Positions 34,945 to 43,948 of a stretch of 64,000 bases of DNA are shown piece by piece (the stretch's first letter is position 1; each line of letters starts with the position of its first letter). Source of the stretch: Paenarthrobacter sp. GOM3 (GTDB lineage: Bacteria; Actinomycetota; Actinomycetes; Actinomycetales; Micrococcaceae); the NCBI RefSeq assembly GCF_018215265.2, contig NZ_CP136562.1:62001-126000 (forward strand). Direction: 5' to 3'. The position numbers and the translations under genes were made by a program. Below the pieces are notes generated by a model. It was not told the DNA's origin and made no database searches. It saw only the letters and a list, made by a program, of their open reading frames with translations.

Positions 34945-36029
34945 GCCGGGTCCTGGTGGCCCGGCTGGACAGCATGGGCGATGTCCTCCTCTCCGGACCT
35001 GCGCTGCGCGCTGTGGCGAACGGAAGCCGGCCCGATGGTAGCCGCCCCAATGATGTGGTCCTGCTCTGCGGACCTGAAGGCGCGAGCGCGGCCGAGATGC
35101 TGCCCGGCGTGACCCAAGTACACACGTGGGCCTGCCCGTGGATCGTGAATCCTGCGCCCCCGGCCACGGAAGACATGACCAACGCCCTGATCGAGTTCGT
35201 CCGCAGTTCCCGCATCGAGGAAGCCCTGATCCTCACGTCTTTCCACCAATCGCCGCTTCCGCTGGCGTTGTTGCTCCGATTGGCCGGGGTCGGAAAGATC
35301 ACGGGGGCTTCCACGGATTACGCCGGTTCGCTGCTGGACGTCCGGCTCAAACCAGGCGAGGACTTCCCCGAAGACCAGCCCGAAGCAGTCCGGGCCCTGG
35401 CGCTCGCGGACGCCGGAGGGTATGTCCTGCCCAACGGCGACGACGGCAAACTGCGCATCACGCCCAACCCGGACCCGGACGACGTGGCCCAGGAACTGGC
35501 CGACGAAGGCCCGTACATTGTGGTCCACCCCGGCGCGACGGCCCCTGCCCGGGCCTGGCCTGCCCTGCACAACGCGGCAACCGTGGAACTCCTGGAAGCG
35601 TACGGGCACCGGGTGGTGGTCACCGGGGGGCCCAGCGAAACATCGCTCACGGCAACGGTTGCGGGTCCTTCGGCCAGGAACCTTGGGGGCGGAACCAACC
35701 TGCGCACGCTCGCAACGGTACTGGCGGGCGCCGCCGTCGTTGTTACCGGCAATACCGGCCCCGCCCATCTGGCCGCCGCGGTGGGAACCCCTGTGGTGTG
35801 CCTGTTCGCGCCGGTGGTTCCGGCTATCCGCTGGGCGCCGTACGGCGTTCCCATGGAGTTGCTGGGCGACCAGGAAGCGGCGTGCAAGAACACCAGGGCC
35901 CGGACCTGTCCCGTGCCGGGGCATCCGTGCTTGAGTTCGGTCACCCCGGAGCAGGTCCTGGAGGCTGTCGAACGGTTGCTGGGCGGCGTGTCCTCGCTCT
36001 CCACCCGACGGAAGGTCTGGAAACCATGA
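34941..36029 (+). CDS. Glycosyltransferase family 9 (heptosyltransferase-like), copy 2
   Basis: This 362-residue GT-B enzyme starts MSRVLVARLDSMGDVLLSGPALRAVA, has VVHPGATAPARAWPALHNAATV at the domain hinge and VVVTGNTGPAHLAAAVGTPVVCLFAP for donor binding, all typical of GT9. The C-terminal CKNTRARTCPVPGHPCL has four cysteines and resembles a feature of some actinobacterial GT9 proteins. It is translationally coupled to gmhB upstream and to the next glycosyltransferase, both by ATGA overlaps. Its acceptor is not known. Confidence 0.9.
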   Translation: MSRVLVARLDSMGDVLLSGPALRAVANGSRPDGSRPNDVVLLCGPEGASAAEMLPGVTQVHTWACPWIVNPAPPATEDMTNALIEFVRSSRIEEALILTSFHQSPLPLALLLRLAGVGKITGASTDYAGSLLDVRLKPGEDFPEDQPEAVRALALADAGGYVLPNGDDGKLRITPNPDPDDVAQELADEGPYIVVHPGATAPARAWPALHNAATVELLEAYGHRVVVTGGPSETSLTATVAGPSARNLGGGTNLRTLATVLAGAAVVVTGNTGPAHLAAAVGTPVVCLFAPVVPAIRWAPYGVPMELLGDQEAACKNTRARTCPVPGHPCLSSVTPEQVLEAVERLLGGVSSLSTRRKVWKP

Positions 36030-37087
36030 GGATCCTGGTGTGGCACGTCCACGGCGGATGGATGGAAGCGTTCGTCCGGGGCCGGCACGAATACCTCCTG
36101 CCCACACTGCCCGACGGCGGCCCGTGGGGTTTGGGTCGCGGCGGACGTGACTGGCCGCTCACCGCCCAGGAAGTGGACCTGGCGACGCTGGATCCGGACA
36201 GCGTGGACGCCGTTGTCCTGCAACGGCCGGAGGAAATCGCGGCAGTCGCCAAGGCCTTGGGCCGCCGCCCCGGAGTGGACGTTCCGGCGGTCTACCTGGA
36301 ACACAACACCCCCAAGGGCGATGTCCCCTTTTCGCTCCATCCGCTTGCCGACCAGGGCAGCATCCCGGTGGTCCACGTGACCCATTTCAACCAGCTCTTC
36401 TGGGATACGGGCTCGGCTCCCACGGTCGTGATCGCGCACGGGATTCCGGATCCAGGGCACCTCTACACCGGTGTTCAGGAGGAGCTGGGCGTGGTGGTCA
36501 ACGAGCCCGTCCGGCGTGGACGGGTCACCGGGACGGACTTGCTTCCCGGCTTCGCCCGGGTTGGACCTTTGCGGGTGTTCGGGATGGGCACGGAAGCTTT
36601 GCCGTCGGCTTTGGACCTCGGCAGCCACGGCCTGGGCGGGGATCGAATCCGGATCGCGGGCGACGTTCCAGCCGCCCGCCTCCACCGGGAACTGGCCAGA
36701 TGCCGTCTCTACCTGCACCCGCTGCGCTGGACCTCGCTGGGACTTGCCCTGTTGGAGGCGATGCACCTTGGCATGCCCGTCGTTGCGCTCGCCACCACCG
36801 AAGCAGCCCGGGCAGTCCCGCACGGTACCGGCCTGGTGTCCAACGACGTCGACGATCTCCAAAGGTTCGCGCGGCGCCTCCTGGACGACCCCGATGACGC
36901 CTACGCGATCGGTATGAGGGCCCGGCAGGCAGCACTGGAACGCTACGGCCTGGGCAAATTCCTCCGGGCCTGGGACGAGCTCCTTGCCGATCTCCCCGCC
37001 AAGCATGGACACCGCCCGCAATCCGGGCATGTACCCGTCAGCCACCACACCCAGGCCAGCCATGACACCGAGAGGATGCACCCATGA
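36026..37087 (+). CDS. Glycosyltransferase, GT4-like
   Basis: The 353-residue protein has a degenerate N-terminal GT-B half (MRILVWHVHGGWMEAFVRGRHEYLLP...) and a C-terminal donor half with TSLGLALLEAMHLGMPVVALATTEA, matching the GT4 EX7E region. The N-terminal domain is less conserved, so the family is less certain than for its neighbours. The open frame that extends back to 35126 runs inside the preceding gene and is not real. It overlaps both neighbours by 4 bp and is part of the heptose operon. Confidence 0.82.
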   Translation: MRILVWHVHGGWMEAFVRGRHEYLLPTLPDGGPWGLGRGGRDWPLTAQEVDLATLDPDSVDAVVLQRPEEIAAVAKALGRRPGVDVPAVYLEHNTPKGDVPFSLHPLADQGSIPVVHVTHFNQLFWDTGSAPTVVIAHGIPDPGHLYTGVQEELGVVVNEPVRRGRVTGTDLLPGFARVGPLRVFGMGTEALPSALDLGSHGLGGDRIRIAGDVPAARLHRELARCRLYLHPLRWTSLGLALLEAMHLGMPVVALATTEAARAVPHGTGLVSNDVDDLQRFARRLLDDPDDAYAIGMRARQAALERYGLGKFLRAWDELLADLPAKHGHRPQSGHVPVSHHTQASHDTERMHP

Positions 37088-38352
37088 AAATCTCCATGGT
37101 CTCCGAACACGCCAGTCCGCTGGCCGCCCTGGGAGGCGTCGACGCCGGTGGACAGAACGTCCACGTAGCGGCGCTCTCGTCCAGCCTGGCCGGGCGCGGC
37201 CACCAAGTCACGGTCTACACGCGGCGCGACGACCCCGATCTGCCGGCAAAGGTGCAGGTGGGCCCGGGACTGACTGTGGTGCACATCGACGCGGGTCCGG
37301 CCCGGCACATCCCCAAAGACGATCTCCTGCCGTTCATGGGCGAGTTGGCGGACGGGATCTGCGCGGACTGGGGCGATGACCTCCCGGATGTTGTGCACGC
37401 GCATTTCTGGATGTCCGGGCTGGCAGCGATCCAGGCCTCCAAACGTGCCGGAGCCGCCGACCCCGTGCCCGTGGTCCAGACTTTCCACGCCCTTGGTTCG
37501 GTCAAGCGCCGCCACCAGGGCTCCGCGGACACCAGCCCACCCGCCCGGGCCTGGTTGGAGCCGTGGGTGGGCCGCACCGCGGATTGGGTCATCGCCACTT
37601 GCCCCGATGAGGTCTTCGAACTCAAGGCCCTGGGCATCAGCCGATCCAAGATCTCCATTGCCCCCTGCGGTGTGGACCTGACGCTGTTCCCCGGAACGTC
37701 CGACGCCGAACCCACCTCGCGCACGCATCGGATCCTGAGCGTGGGACGCCTCGTGCAACGCAAGGGGGTGGACCTGATCATCCGCGCACTCCCACTCCTG
37801 GCGGACGCAGGCTTCAACGATGTGGAGTTGCTGATTGTGGGCGGTTCCGGTGACGCGCTCACCCTTGAGGAAGATCCCGAAGCGCAGCGCCTTCATGCCC
37901 TGGCCAAGGAACTCGGCGTCGAAGACAAGGTGACCCTGCGCGGACAGGTTCCCAGGGATGCGATGCCGGGCATTTTCCGCAGCGCCGACGCCGTGGTGTG
38001 CACCCCCTGGTATGAGCCGTTCGGGATCGTGCCGCTCGAGGCCATGGCCTGCGGGGTGCCCGTGGTGGCGGCCGCCGTGGGCGGACTTCGGGAGACCGTC
38101 GTCGACCAGAAAACGGGCTTGCACGTCCCGCCGCGGGACCCGGAAGCGATAGCCGAGGCGGTGGGGAAGCTACTCGCCGATCCCGCCCTGCGGGCCGAAA
38201 TGGGCCGAGCCGGCGCACGCCGTGCCCGCTCGCGCTACACCTGGGACAGGATCGCCGCGGACACCGAGAAAGCCTACCGATCCGTCCTGGCTGCCGGCCT
38301 CTCCCGGCAAGCAGGCGATGGTGTGGAATCACTGGAAGGAACGGCACTGTGA
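37084..38352 (+). CDS. Glycosyltransferase family 4
   Basis: The 422-residue retaining GT-B enzyme starts MKISMVSEHASPLAALGGVDAGGQNVHVAALSSSLA, the usual GT4 start with GGQNVHV, and has VVHAHFWMSGL, SIAPCGVDLTLF, and the catalytic EPFGIVPLEAMACGVPVVAAAVGGL. It resembles the MshA and sucrose/trehalose-type subgroup rather than the LPS type. It overlaps the preceding and following genes by 4 bp. It probably adds one sugar to the heptose-containing glycan. Confidence 0.92.
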   Translation: MKISMVSEHASPLAALGGVDAGGQNVHVAALSSSLAGRGHQVTVYTRRDDPDLPAKVQVGPGLTVVHIDAGPARHIPKDDLLPFMGELADGICADWGDDLPDVVHAHFWMSGLAAIQASKRAGAADPVPVVQTFHALGSVKRRHQGSADTSPPARAWLEPWVGRTADWVIATCPDEVFELKALGISRSKISIAPCGVDLTLFPGTSDAEPTSRTHRILSVGRLVQRKGVDLIIRALPLLADAGFNDVELLIVGGSGDALTLEEDPEAQRLHALAKELGVEDKVTLRGQVPRDAMPGIFRSADAVVCTPWYEPFGIVPLEAMACGVPVVAAAVGGLRETVVDQKTGLHVPPRDPEAIAEAVGKLLADPALRAEMGRAGARRARSRYTWDRIAADTEKAYRSVLAAGLSRQAGDGVESLEGTAL

Positions 38353-39029
38353 CCATCAACAGCCATGTGGCCAGCGAAGCAACACTGCCCCCCACCGCCC
38401 TGCCCCGGTGGACTCCCGACACCAACGGGCCCACCCACCAGAAGGCTGTGACAACCCACCTGGACAACGTCCTGCCCGCACTTGAATCCCTGCGCTCGCA
38501 ATCCGGGCGGTTGTGTGAGTGGGGGACCGAACTCGCCAACCGGCTGCTGTCGGGGCACCGGCTGCTGGCTGCCGGCAACGGCGGATCGGCAGCCGAAGCG
38601 CAGCACCTCACAGCTGAGCTCGTGGGCAGGTTCGACGACGAACGGGCTCCCTTCTCGGCGATTTCCCTCCACGCCGAATCGTCAGCCGTGACGGCGCTCT
38701 CCAACGACTACGGCTACGAGGAAGTGTTCGCCCGCCAGGTCAGGGCCCACGGCCGTGCCGGTGACATCCTGGTCCTCCTGTCCACCAGCGGACGCAGCCC
38801 CAACCTGCTCAAAGCGGTCCGCGCTGCCCGGGAACGCGGCATCACCACCTGGGCCCTCACCGGAACGGGCCCCAACCCACTGGCCGACGCCTGCGACCAA
38901 GCGATCACCGTGGACGCCATCGCCGCCAACGCCCAGGAAGGCCACCTTATTGCGGTCCACGCCGTCTGCCGGGCCTTCGACGCCGAGGTGGCACGGCGGA
39001 CCGGCCCTTACGCCGGTGGGCAGCCATGA
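38349..39029 (+). CDS. gmhA: Sedoheptulose-7-phosphate isomerase-like (GmhA), SIS domain
   Basis: The 226-residue SIS-domain protein has the GmhA sites: LLAAGNGGSAAEAQHLTAELVGRF, with His and Glu in the zinc position, AISLHAESSAVTALSNDYGYEEVFARQV, LSTSGRSPNLLKAV, and QEGHLIAVH near the C-terminus. GmhA turns sedoheptulose-7-phosphate into D-glycero-D-manno-heptose-7-phosphate, the first step of ADP-heptose synthesis. An N-terminal extension of about 30 residues is unlike E. coli GmhA. It overlaps GT4 and hldE by 4 bp on either side, so the product and its next enzyme are made together. Confidence 0.9.
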   Translation: MTINSHVASEATLPPTALPRWTPDTNGPTHQKAVTTHLDNVLPALESLRSQSGRLCEWGTELANRLLSGHRLLAAGNGGSAAEAQHLTAELVGRFDDERAPFSAISLHAESSAVTALSNDYGYEEVFARQVRAHGRAGDILVLLSTSGRSPNLLKAVRAARERGITTWALTGTGPNPLADACDQAITVDAIAANAQEGHLIAVHAVCRAFDAEVARRTGPYAGGQP

Positions 39030-40426
39030 GGATCACGGTGGTGGGTGACGTCCTCCTCGACGTGGATATCAACGGCGCCGCCACCCGCCTCAGCCCTGAC
39101 GCCCCGGTGCCCGTGGTGGAGGTCGCAGGCATCCGCCGCCGTGCAGGAGGAGCCGGCCTGGTGGCCACGGTCCTTGCCCAGGACGGTCACGACGTGACGC
39201 TGGTCACGGCCCTATCGGACGACGATGGCGCAAGCCACCTCAGGCGCGCACTGGCCGGTGTGTCGGTGCTCGCCGGAGCTCCACTCGCCCCAACCCCCAC
39301 CAAGACCCGCGTACGGATCGGGACCCACCCGATGGTTCGTTTCGACGAAGGGTGCGCACCGGCGCCCGTTCCGTCCAGCACTCCCGCGATGCTTGCGGCG
39401 ATCACCTCCGCCGAGGCTGTGGTCGTGGCCGACTATGGCCGTGGAATCACCGCCAACACAGCGATCCGCGCCACCCTGGCCGAGGTTGTTGGCCGCACCC
39501 CGGTGGTGTGGGACCCGCATCCTGCCGGTTCCGAACCCGTGCCCGGAGTCGCCGTCGTGACCCCCAACCTGGCCGAAGCCCTTGCCTCCGCCAAAGCGGG
39601 CGGACTCGACCCAGCCCGGACCGGTGCCGGGGAAGCTGCCCAACACCTGAGGGAAAAGTGGCAGAGCGACGCCGTGTTGGTCACCAGGGGCGAGGACGGG
39701 GCGGTATTGTTCGAAGCATCCGGCGGACCCGTGGCAATTCCCGCCCCCAGGACATCAGTGAGCGATCCGTGCGGCGCCGGTGACCGGCTCGCGGGGAGCC
39801 TGGCCGTGTACCTGGGCCTTGGGCTTGAACTGCCCGAAGCCGCAGCGAGGGCCGTGGAGGATGCTTCGGCCTTCCTCGCCAGGGGCGGCGCGGCGGCGCT
39901 GCCGGAAGCACCGGCGGTGAGTCCCGCCGTCGAACTTAACAACCGTGAACCCATCCGCGCTCAAAGCCACAGCCACGACGGCGTCCAACTCGCCCGAACC
40001 ATCCGCGACGCAGGCGGAACGGTGGTGGCAACCGGGGGTTGCTTCGACCTCCTCCACGCCGGCCACGCCCGAACACTGGCGGCGGCACGCAGCATGGGCG
40101 ATTGCCTGGTGGTGTGCCTCAACTCTGACGAATCCGTCAGGCGGCTCAAGGGCGCACATCGCCCCATTGTCAGCGTCGAGGACCGTGCGGAGCTGCTCCT
40201 GGCACTCGAATGCGTCGACGCCGTGGTGATCTTCGACGAGGACACTCCCGAGGCCTGCCTCACCGGGATCCGGCCCGATATCTGGGTCAAGGGCGGGGAC
40301 TACGAACCCGATGAACTGCCGGAAGCCCGCCTCGTTGCGGGCTGGGGAGGGCGATGCGTCACAGTGCCCTTCCACCCGGCACGCTCCACCAGCGGCCTGG
40401 CTGCAGCACTGGCCAAAGTCAGCTGA
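39026..40426 (+). CDS. hldE: Bifunctional heptose-7-phosphate kinase/heptose-1-phosphate adenylyltransferase (HldE-like), copy 1
   Basis: The 466-residue fusion protein has an N-terminal ribokinase/PfkB kinase domain (about 1-300, GDVLLDVDINGAATRLSPDAPVPVVEV... DPCGAGDRLAGSLA) and a C-terminal cytidylyltransferase-like domain (about 325-466, ATGGCFDLLHAGHARTL with the HxGH motif, IWVKGGDYEPDEL). This is the HldE/RfaE layout that phosphorylates heptose-7-phosphate at O-1 and attaches AMP. It overlaps gmhA by 4 bp. It is shorter than its second copy, and the kinase active-site Asp is retained in the GAGD motif. Confidence 0.92.
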   Translation: MRITVVGDVLLDVDINGAATRLSPDAPVPVVEVAGIRRRAGGAGLVATVLAQDGHDVTLVTALSDDDGASHLRRALAGVSVLAGAPLAPTPTKTRVRIGTHPMVRFDEGCAPAPVPSSTPAMLAAITSAEAVVVADYGRGITANTAIRATLAEVVGRTPVVWDPHPAGSEPVPGVAVVTPNLAEALASAKAGGLDPARTGAGEAAQHLREKWQSDAVLVTRGEDGAVLFEASGGPVAIPAPRTSVSDPCGAGDRLAGSLAVYLGLGLELPEAAARAVEDASAFLARGGAAALPEAPAVSPAVELNNREPIRAQSHSHDGVQLARTIRDAGGTVVATGGCFDLLHAGHARTLAAARSMGDCLVVCLNSDESVRRLKGAHRPIVSVEDRAELLLALECVDAVVIFDEDTPEACLTGIRPDIWVKGGDYEPDELPEARLVAGWGGRCVTVPFHPARSTSGLAAALAKVS

Positions 40427-40458
40427 CCCACGAGTTGGAAATCAACGAAAGGAACCGC

Positions 40459-41154
40459 ATGAACACGCAATCACCTGGCCGCGTCATCGTCACTGGAGGC
40501 GGCTCCGGCCTTGGAGCAGCAATCGTGGAAGCCATCCGGGACGCCGGCGGTACGCCGTTCGTCTTCGACCGGGACGTCAGCAACGTCTCGGGTGCCAAGG
40601 CCCTGGAAGTGGACGTTTCCAACCGCGAAGCAGTGGAAGCTGCCGTCAAGGAAGCCGCGGACCGCCTGGGCGGCCTGGACGCGGTGGTCACTGCGGCCGG
40701 GATCGACCGCTGCGGAAAGCTCGGCGACGTCCCCGCGGAGGAGTGGGAGAAGGTCATTGGAGTGAACCTCCTCGGCACGGTCTCCGTGATCCGTGCCGCG
40801 CTCCCATACCTTAAGGGATCCCGCGGACGCGCAATCACCATCGCGTCCACGCTGGGCCTCCGCGCCCTGCCGGACGCCACGGCCTACTGCGCCTCGAAGT
40901 TCGGCGTGATCGGTTTCAGCCGCGCCCTCGCAGCGGAGACCGGGGGAGTCATCGGCGTCACCACCATCATCCCGGGCGGCATGAAGACCCACTTCTTCGA
41001 CGACCGCGATGAGCAGTACAAGCCGCAGGACGACTCCAAACTCAACGATCCCGCCAATGTGGCCCAGGCCGTGGTGTTCGCCCTCTCCCAGCCGTTCGGC
41101 AGCGAGGTGCGCGAACTCCTCATCACCCCCGCAGAAGAAGGCTCGTGGCCGTAA
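40459..41154 (+). CDS. Short-chain dehydrogenase/reductase in the heptose operon
   Basis: This 231-residue classical SDR has TGGGSGLGAA near residue 15, DVSNREAVEAAV, and the catalytic YCASK (Tyr-x-x-x-Lys). It is too short and too different to be HldD, the ADP-heptose 6-epimerase, which is an extended SDR. It might oxidise or reduce a sugar in the pathway. ATG 40459 follows AAAGGAA; the open frame to 40354 overlaps hldE. It converges with the third GT9 gene, and the ends overlap by 32 bp. Confidence 0.85.
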   Translation: MNTQSPGRVIVTGGGSGLGAAIVEAIRDAGGTPFVFDRDVSNVSGAKALEVDVSNREAVEAAVKEAADRLGGLDAVVTAAGIDRCGKLGDVPAEEWEKVIGVNLLGTVSVIRAALPYLKGSRGRAITIASTLGLRALPDATAYCASKFGVIGFSRALAAETGGVIGVTTIIPGGMKTHFFDDRDEQYKPQDDSKLNDPANVAQAVVFALSQPFGSEVRELLITPAEEGSWP

Positions 41155-42286
41155 GGTCCAGCACGTCCTGAACAACGTCGGCCACGGCGATGCCCTCAAT
41201 GAGGGTGTCGTCGTGGCCGCAGTGCGGAGCGGTCCAACCCACCTGCGTCACATCGGACCCGCAGCGTGGGCAGTGAGTCACCCAGGACATGTGGACGCGG
41301 TGCAGGCTTCGTCCCCGCGGTGCGGCATTGAACGCATTGCCCACCCAATAGATGCCGACTGTCGCGGTGCCAACAGCCTGCGCCAAATGCCGGGGCCCGC
41401 TGTCGCTGGCAAGCATCACGGTGGCCTCGGCCAGAAGTGCCGCCAACTCGCCGATGTCCAATTCGCCTGCGACTGATCGCACCGCTTGCCGGTCCGTAGC
41501 TGGGAGTTGGCGAACCGCCAACTCCGCTACTTCCTGGGCCAAAGCCTTCTCGGAGCGATCGCCCACCACCAGCACCTGGGCACCTTCGGCCGCCAAGGAG
41601 GCAGCCGCCTCAGCGAAGTTCGACGCCGGCCAACGACGTCGTGGATCGGTGGCACCAGGGTGGATGACCACCAGGGAATTCCGGGTTTGGTCCCGCAGGC
41701 CAGCAACGTCCTGCCGGTGGTCAGCGCGTGGCCGCAGCGGCGGCGACATCACTGTGGGTGCCCCGGCGAGGCCCGCCACTTCCAGCCACCTGTCAGGTTC
41801 GTTCTGGTAATAGACGTAGTCGAGGTTCCGTTCCAAAGGCAGGGCATCCTTGGTGCGCGTTCCCACGGTGTGCCGCGCCCCCAGCTTGAGGAGGAAGGGA
41901 TTGGAAAACCGTCCACCTCCGTGCATCTGGACGGCCAGGTCAAACGCTTCAGCGCGCATCGCCTCGAAGAATTCCTGCTGGGCAGCAACGTCCTCAGCGT
42001 CGTCGTCGAAACGCTCGCCGTTGCGGGGGCCATCGTGGACGCCGCGCGCCACGGGCAACATCACGACGTCGTCGACAGGCCCCGTGGTTGCTTCCGCCAC
42101 TGCCGCATGGACCGGTGTTCCCAAGAGCGTGATGGTGGCATCCGGGTAGGCGACCTTCAGGGCATGCAGGGCCGGGTAGGTGTAGATCAGGTCTCCCAAA
42201 CCGCCACCCCTGAGGACTGCGATCCGTTTCACGCCGCCGAACTTTTCCAGTACGGGACCTATGCCGGTGCCAGCAGGAACGTCCAT
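41123..42286 (-). CDS. Glycosyltransferase family 9 (heptosyltransferase-like), copy 3
   Basis: The 387-residue protein has IAVLRGGGLGDLIYTYPALHALK, VVIHPGATDPRRRWPASNFAEAAASL and VMLASDSGPRHLAQAVGTATVGIYWVG, the GT9 pattern. Near the C-terminus it carries CPRCGSDVTQVGWTAPHCGHDDT, a short Cys/His cluster that may bind zinc. ATG 42286 has AAGGGAAG upstream on the minus strand, so the open frame to 42433 was rejected. It shares its 3' end with the SDR gene and is divergent from the second hldE, with 130 bp between starts. Confidence 0.9.
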   Translation of the reverse strand: MDVPAGTGIGPVLEKFGGVKRIAVLRGGGLGDLIYTYPALHALKVAYPDATITLLGTPVHAAVAEATTGPVDDVVMLPVARGVHDGPRNGERFDDDAEDVAAQQEFFEAMRAEAFDLAVQMHGGGRFSNPFLLKLGARHTVGTRTKDALPLERNLDYVYYQNEPDRWLEVAGLAGAPTVMSPPLRPRADHRQDVAGLRDQTRNSLVVIHPGATDPRRRWPASNFAEAAASLAAEGAQVLVVGDRSEKALAQEVAELAVRQLPATDRQAVRSVAGELDIGELAALLAEATVMLASDSGPRHLAQAVGTATVGIYWVGNAFNAAPRGRSLHRVHMSWVTHCPRCGSDVTQVGWTAPHCGHDDTLIEGIAVADVVQDVLDLTATSLLLRG

Positions 42287-42416
42287 GGTCGCTTCCCTTC
42301 TCCAATGGCTCTTCAACGGCTTTTCACTGGCGGAAACTGCCCGGCCCGGCGTGTGAAGCGCGCACCGCGGGGTACCTGTCGGGAACAGGAACATGCCGCC
42401 AACCGGAAGGTACCCC

Positions 42417-43937
42417 ATGGCACGCCTATCCAATCAAGAAGGCTTGGCTGACTGGTTGCCAGGTCGTTTGGCCGAGGAACGTCCTGTTGTGACGGTCATC
42501 GGCGATTCCATCCTGGACGGCTGGTGGGATGGAATTATTGAGCGGTTCTGCCGCGAAGCGCCTGCCCCCGTGGTCCAAGTGCAGCGCCGCGACTTCGCGC
42601 CTGGAGGGGCAGCCAACACAGCCATGAACCTGGCTGCGATGGGAGCGGATGTACGGTTCGTCTCCGTTGTGGGAGAAGACTCCGCGGGCCTGCAGCTCCT
42701 TGAACGGCTCGAGGACGCCGGCGTGGACGTCTCCCACGTCGTATCCCATCCGGGGATGGTCACCACCACCAAATACAGGGTCAGCAGCGGAGGACAAGTG
42801 ATGCTGCGCCTGGATGACGCAGCCACTGAGTTGCCGGCTGAGGGACTCGAAGTGATGGCCGCGTTCGTACCGGAAGCCATTGAGGGCGCTGCTGCGGTGG
42901 TGCTGTGCGATTACGGTACGGGTGCCCTGGGAGGGCCCGCCCGCTCGGCACTCCTCGACCTTCTGGCTCCCGCGAAGCGCAAGGACAGGCTGGTGGTGGT
43001 TGATGCCCACGATCCCGGCGGCTGGTCACAGTTGAAGCCAGACCTCGCCACCCCAAACGCGCAGGAAGCCTCACGCTTGCTTGGCGTCGAATTCCCGGGA
43101 GGCGCCGCGCGGTGCCCCTTCGTAGAAGCCCACGCGGAGCAGCTCGTCCGCGCCTCCGGTGCGGCCGCCGTCGTCGTAACACTGGACCGGGAAGGAACGC
43201 TGACGTTGAAGTCCGGCACCGATACCGGCGAGGTTGCCACCCACCGGACCTGGGCCCGCCCGCAAGCCGAGAAGCAGGCCTCCGGCGCGGGCGATACCTT
43301 CGTGGCTGCCTTGACCCTGGCCCGCGCTGCCGGCCTGCCGCTGACCACCAGCGTCGACCTTGCCCAGGCCGCTGCCGACGTCGTGGTCCACCGGCCAGGC
43401 ACGTCGGTTTGCACTACCGAGGAACTGACGCGGCACCTGAGTGGGTTCGCGGATACGGCACTGACCGCAGCGGAGTTGGCGCGGCAGGTCGAAGAGCACC
43501 GCCGTGAGGGCCGCAGGATAGTGCTGACCAACGGATGCTTCGACGTCCTGCACCGCGGCCACACCCGCTACCTCAACCAGGCCAAGCAACTGGGTGATGT
43601 TCTGGTGGTGGCCCTGAACAGTGACTCGTCGGTGCGGCAGCTCAAGGGACCGGACCGGCCCGTCAACCACGAGGCCGACCGGGCCGCCGTGATTGCTGCC
43701 CTCAGTTGCGTGGACCACGTAACGGTCTTCGACACTCCAACACCCATACCGTTGATCGAGCTTCTCCGGCCTGACGTCTATGCCAAAGGCGGCGACTACA
43801 CGCCGGAAATGTTGGCAGAAACCGTGGCTGTGGAACGCTGCGGCGGCACCGTGACCATCCTGGACTACGTGCCCGAGCACTCCACCACGGCCGTACTGGA
43901 ACGTATCCGCTCGACGGGCGACAACCCGCAACCCTGA
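42417..43937 (+). CDS. hldE: Bifunctional HldE-like kinase/adenylyltransferase, copy 2
   Basis: The 506-residue protein repeats the HldE layout: an N-terminal ribokinase-like domain (VTVIGDSILDGWWDGIIERF, FAPGGAANTAMNLAAMGADVRFVSVVGED, VVLCDYGTGALGG, ASGAGDTFVAALTLA) and a C-terminal nucleotidyltransferase domain (LTNGCFDVLHRGHTRYLNQAKQLGDVLVVALNSDSSVRQLKG, YAKGGDYTPEML). It matches the canonical HldE signatures more fully than copy 1, including the GGAANTAMN loop. ATG 42417 follows GGAAGG at 7 nt; ATG 42393 is an alternative. Why two copies are needed is unclear: one may act on a different sugar or nucleotide. Confidence 0.92.
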   Translation: MARLSNQEGLADWLPGRLAEERPVVTVIGDSILDGWWDGIIERFCREAPAPVVQVQRRDFAPGGAANTAMNLAAMGADVRFVSVVGEDSAGLQLLERLEDAGVDVSHVVSHPGMVTTTKYRVSSGGQVMLRLDDAATELPAEGLEVMAAFVPEAIEGAAAVVLCDYGTGALGGPARSALLDLLAPAKRKDRLVVVDAHDPGGWSQLKPDLATPNAQEASRLLGVEFPGGAARCPFVEAHAEQLVRASGAAAVVVTLDREGTLTLKSGTDTGEVATHRTWARPQAEKQASGAGDTFVAALTLARAAGLPLTTSVDLAQAAADVVVHRPGTSVCTTEELTRHLSGFADTALTAAELARQVEEHRREGRRIVLTNGCFDVLHRGHTRYLNQAKQLGDVLVVALNSDSSVRQLKGPDRPVNHEADRAAVIAALSCVDHVTVFDTPTPIPLIELLRPDVYAKGGDYTPEMLAETVAVERCGGTVTILDYVPEHSTTAVLERIRSTGDNPQP

Positions 43938-43948
43938 GGAATTCCGCC

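Noticed and set aside
35126..36025. N-terminal extension of the second glycosyltransferase of the operon
   Set aside because: The frame runs through the preceding GT9 gene and the start at 36026 overlaps the stop of that gene in the usual ATGA fashion.
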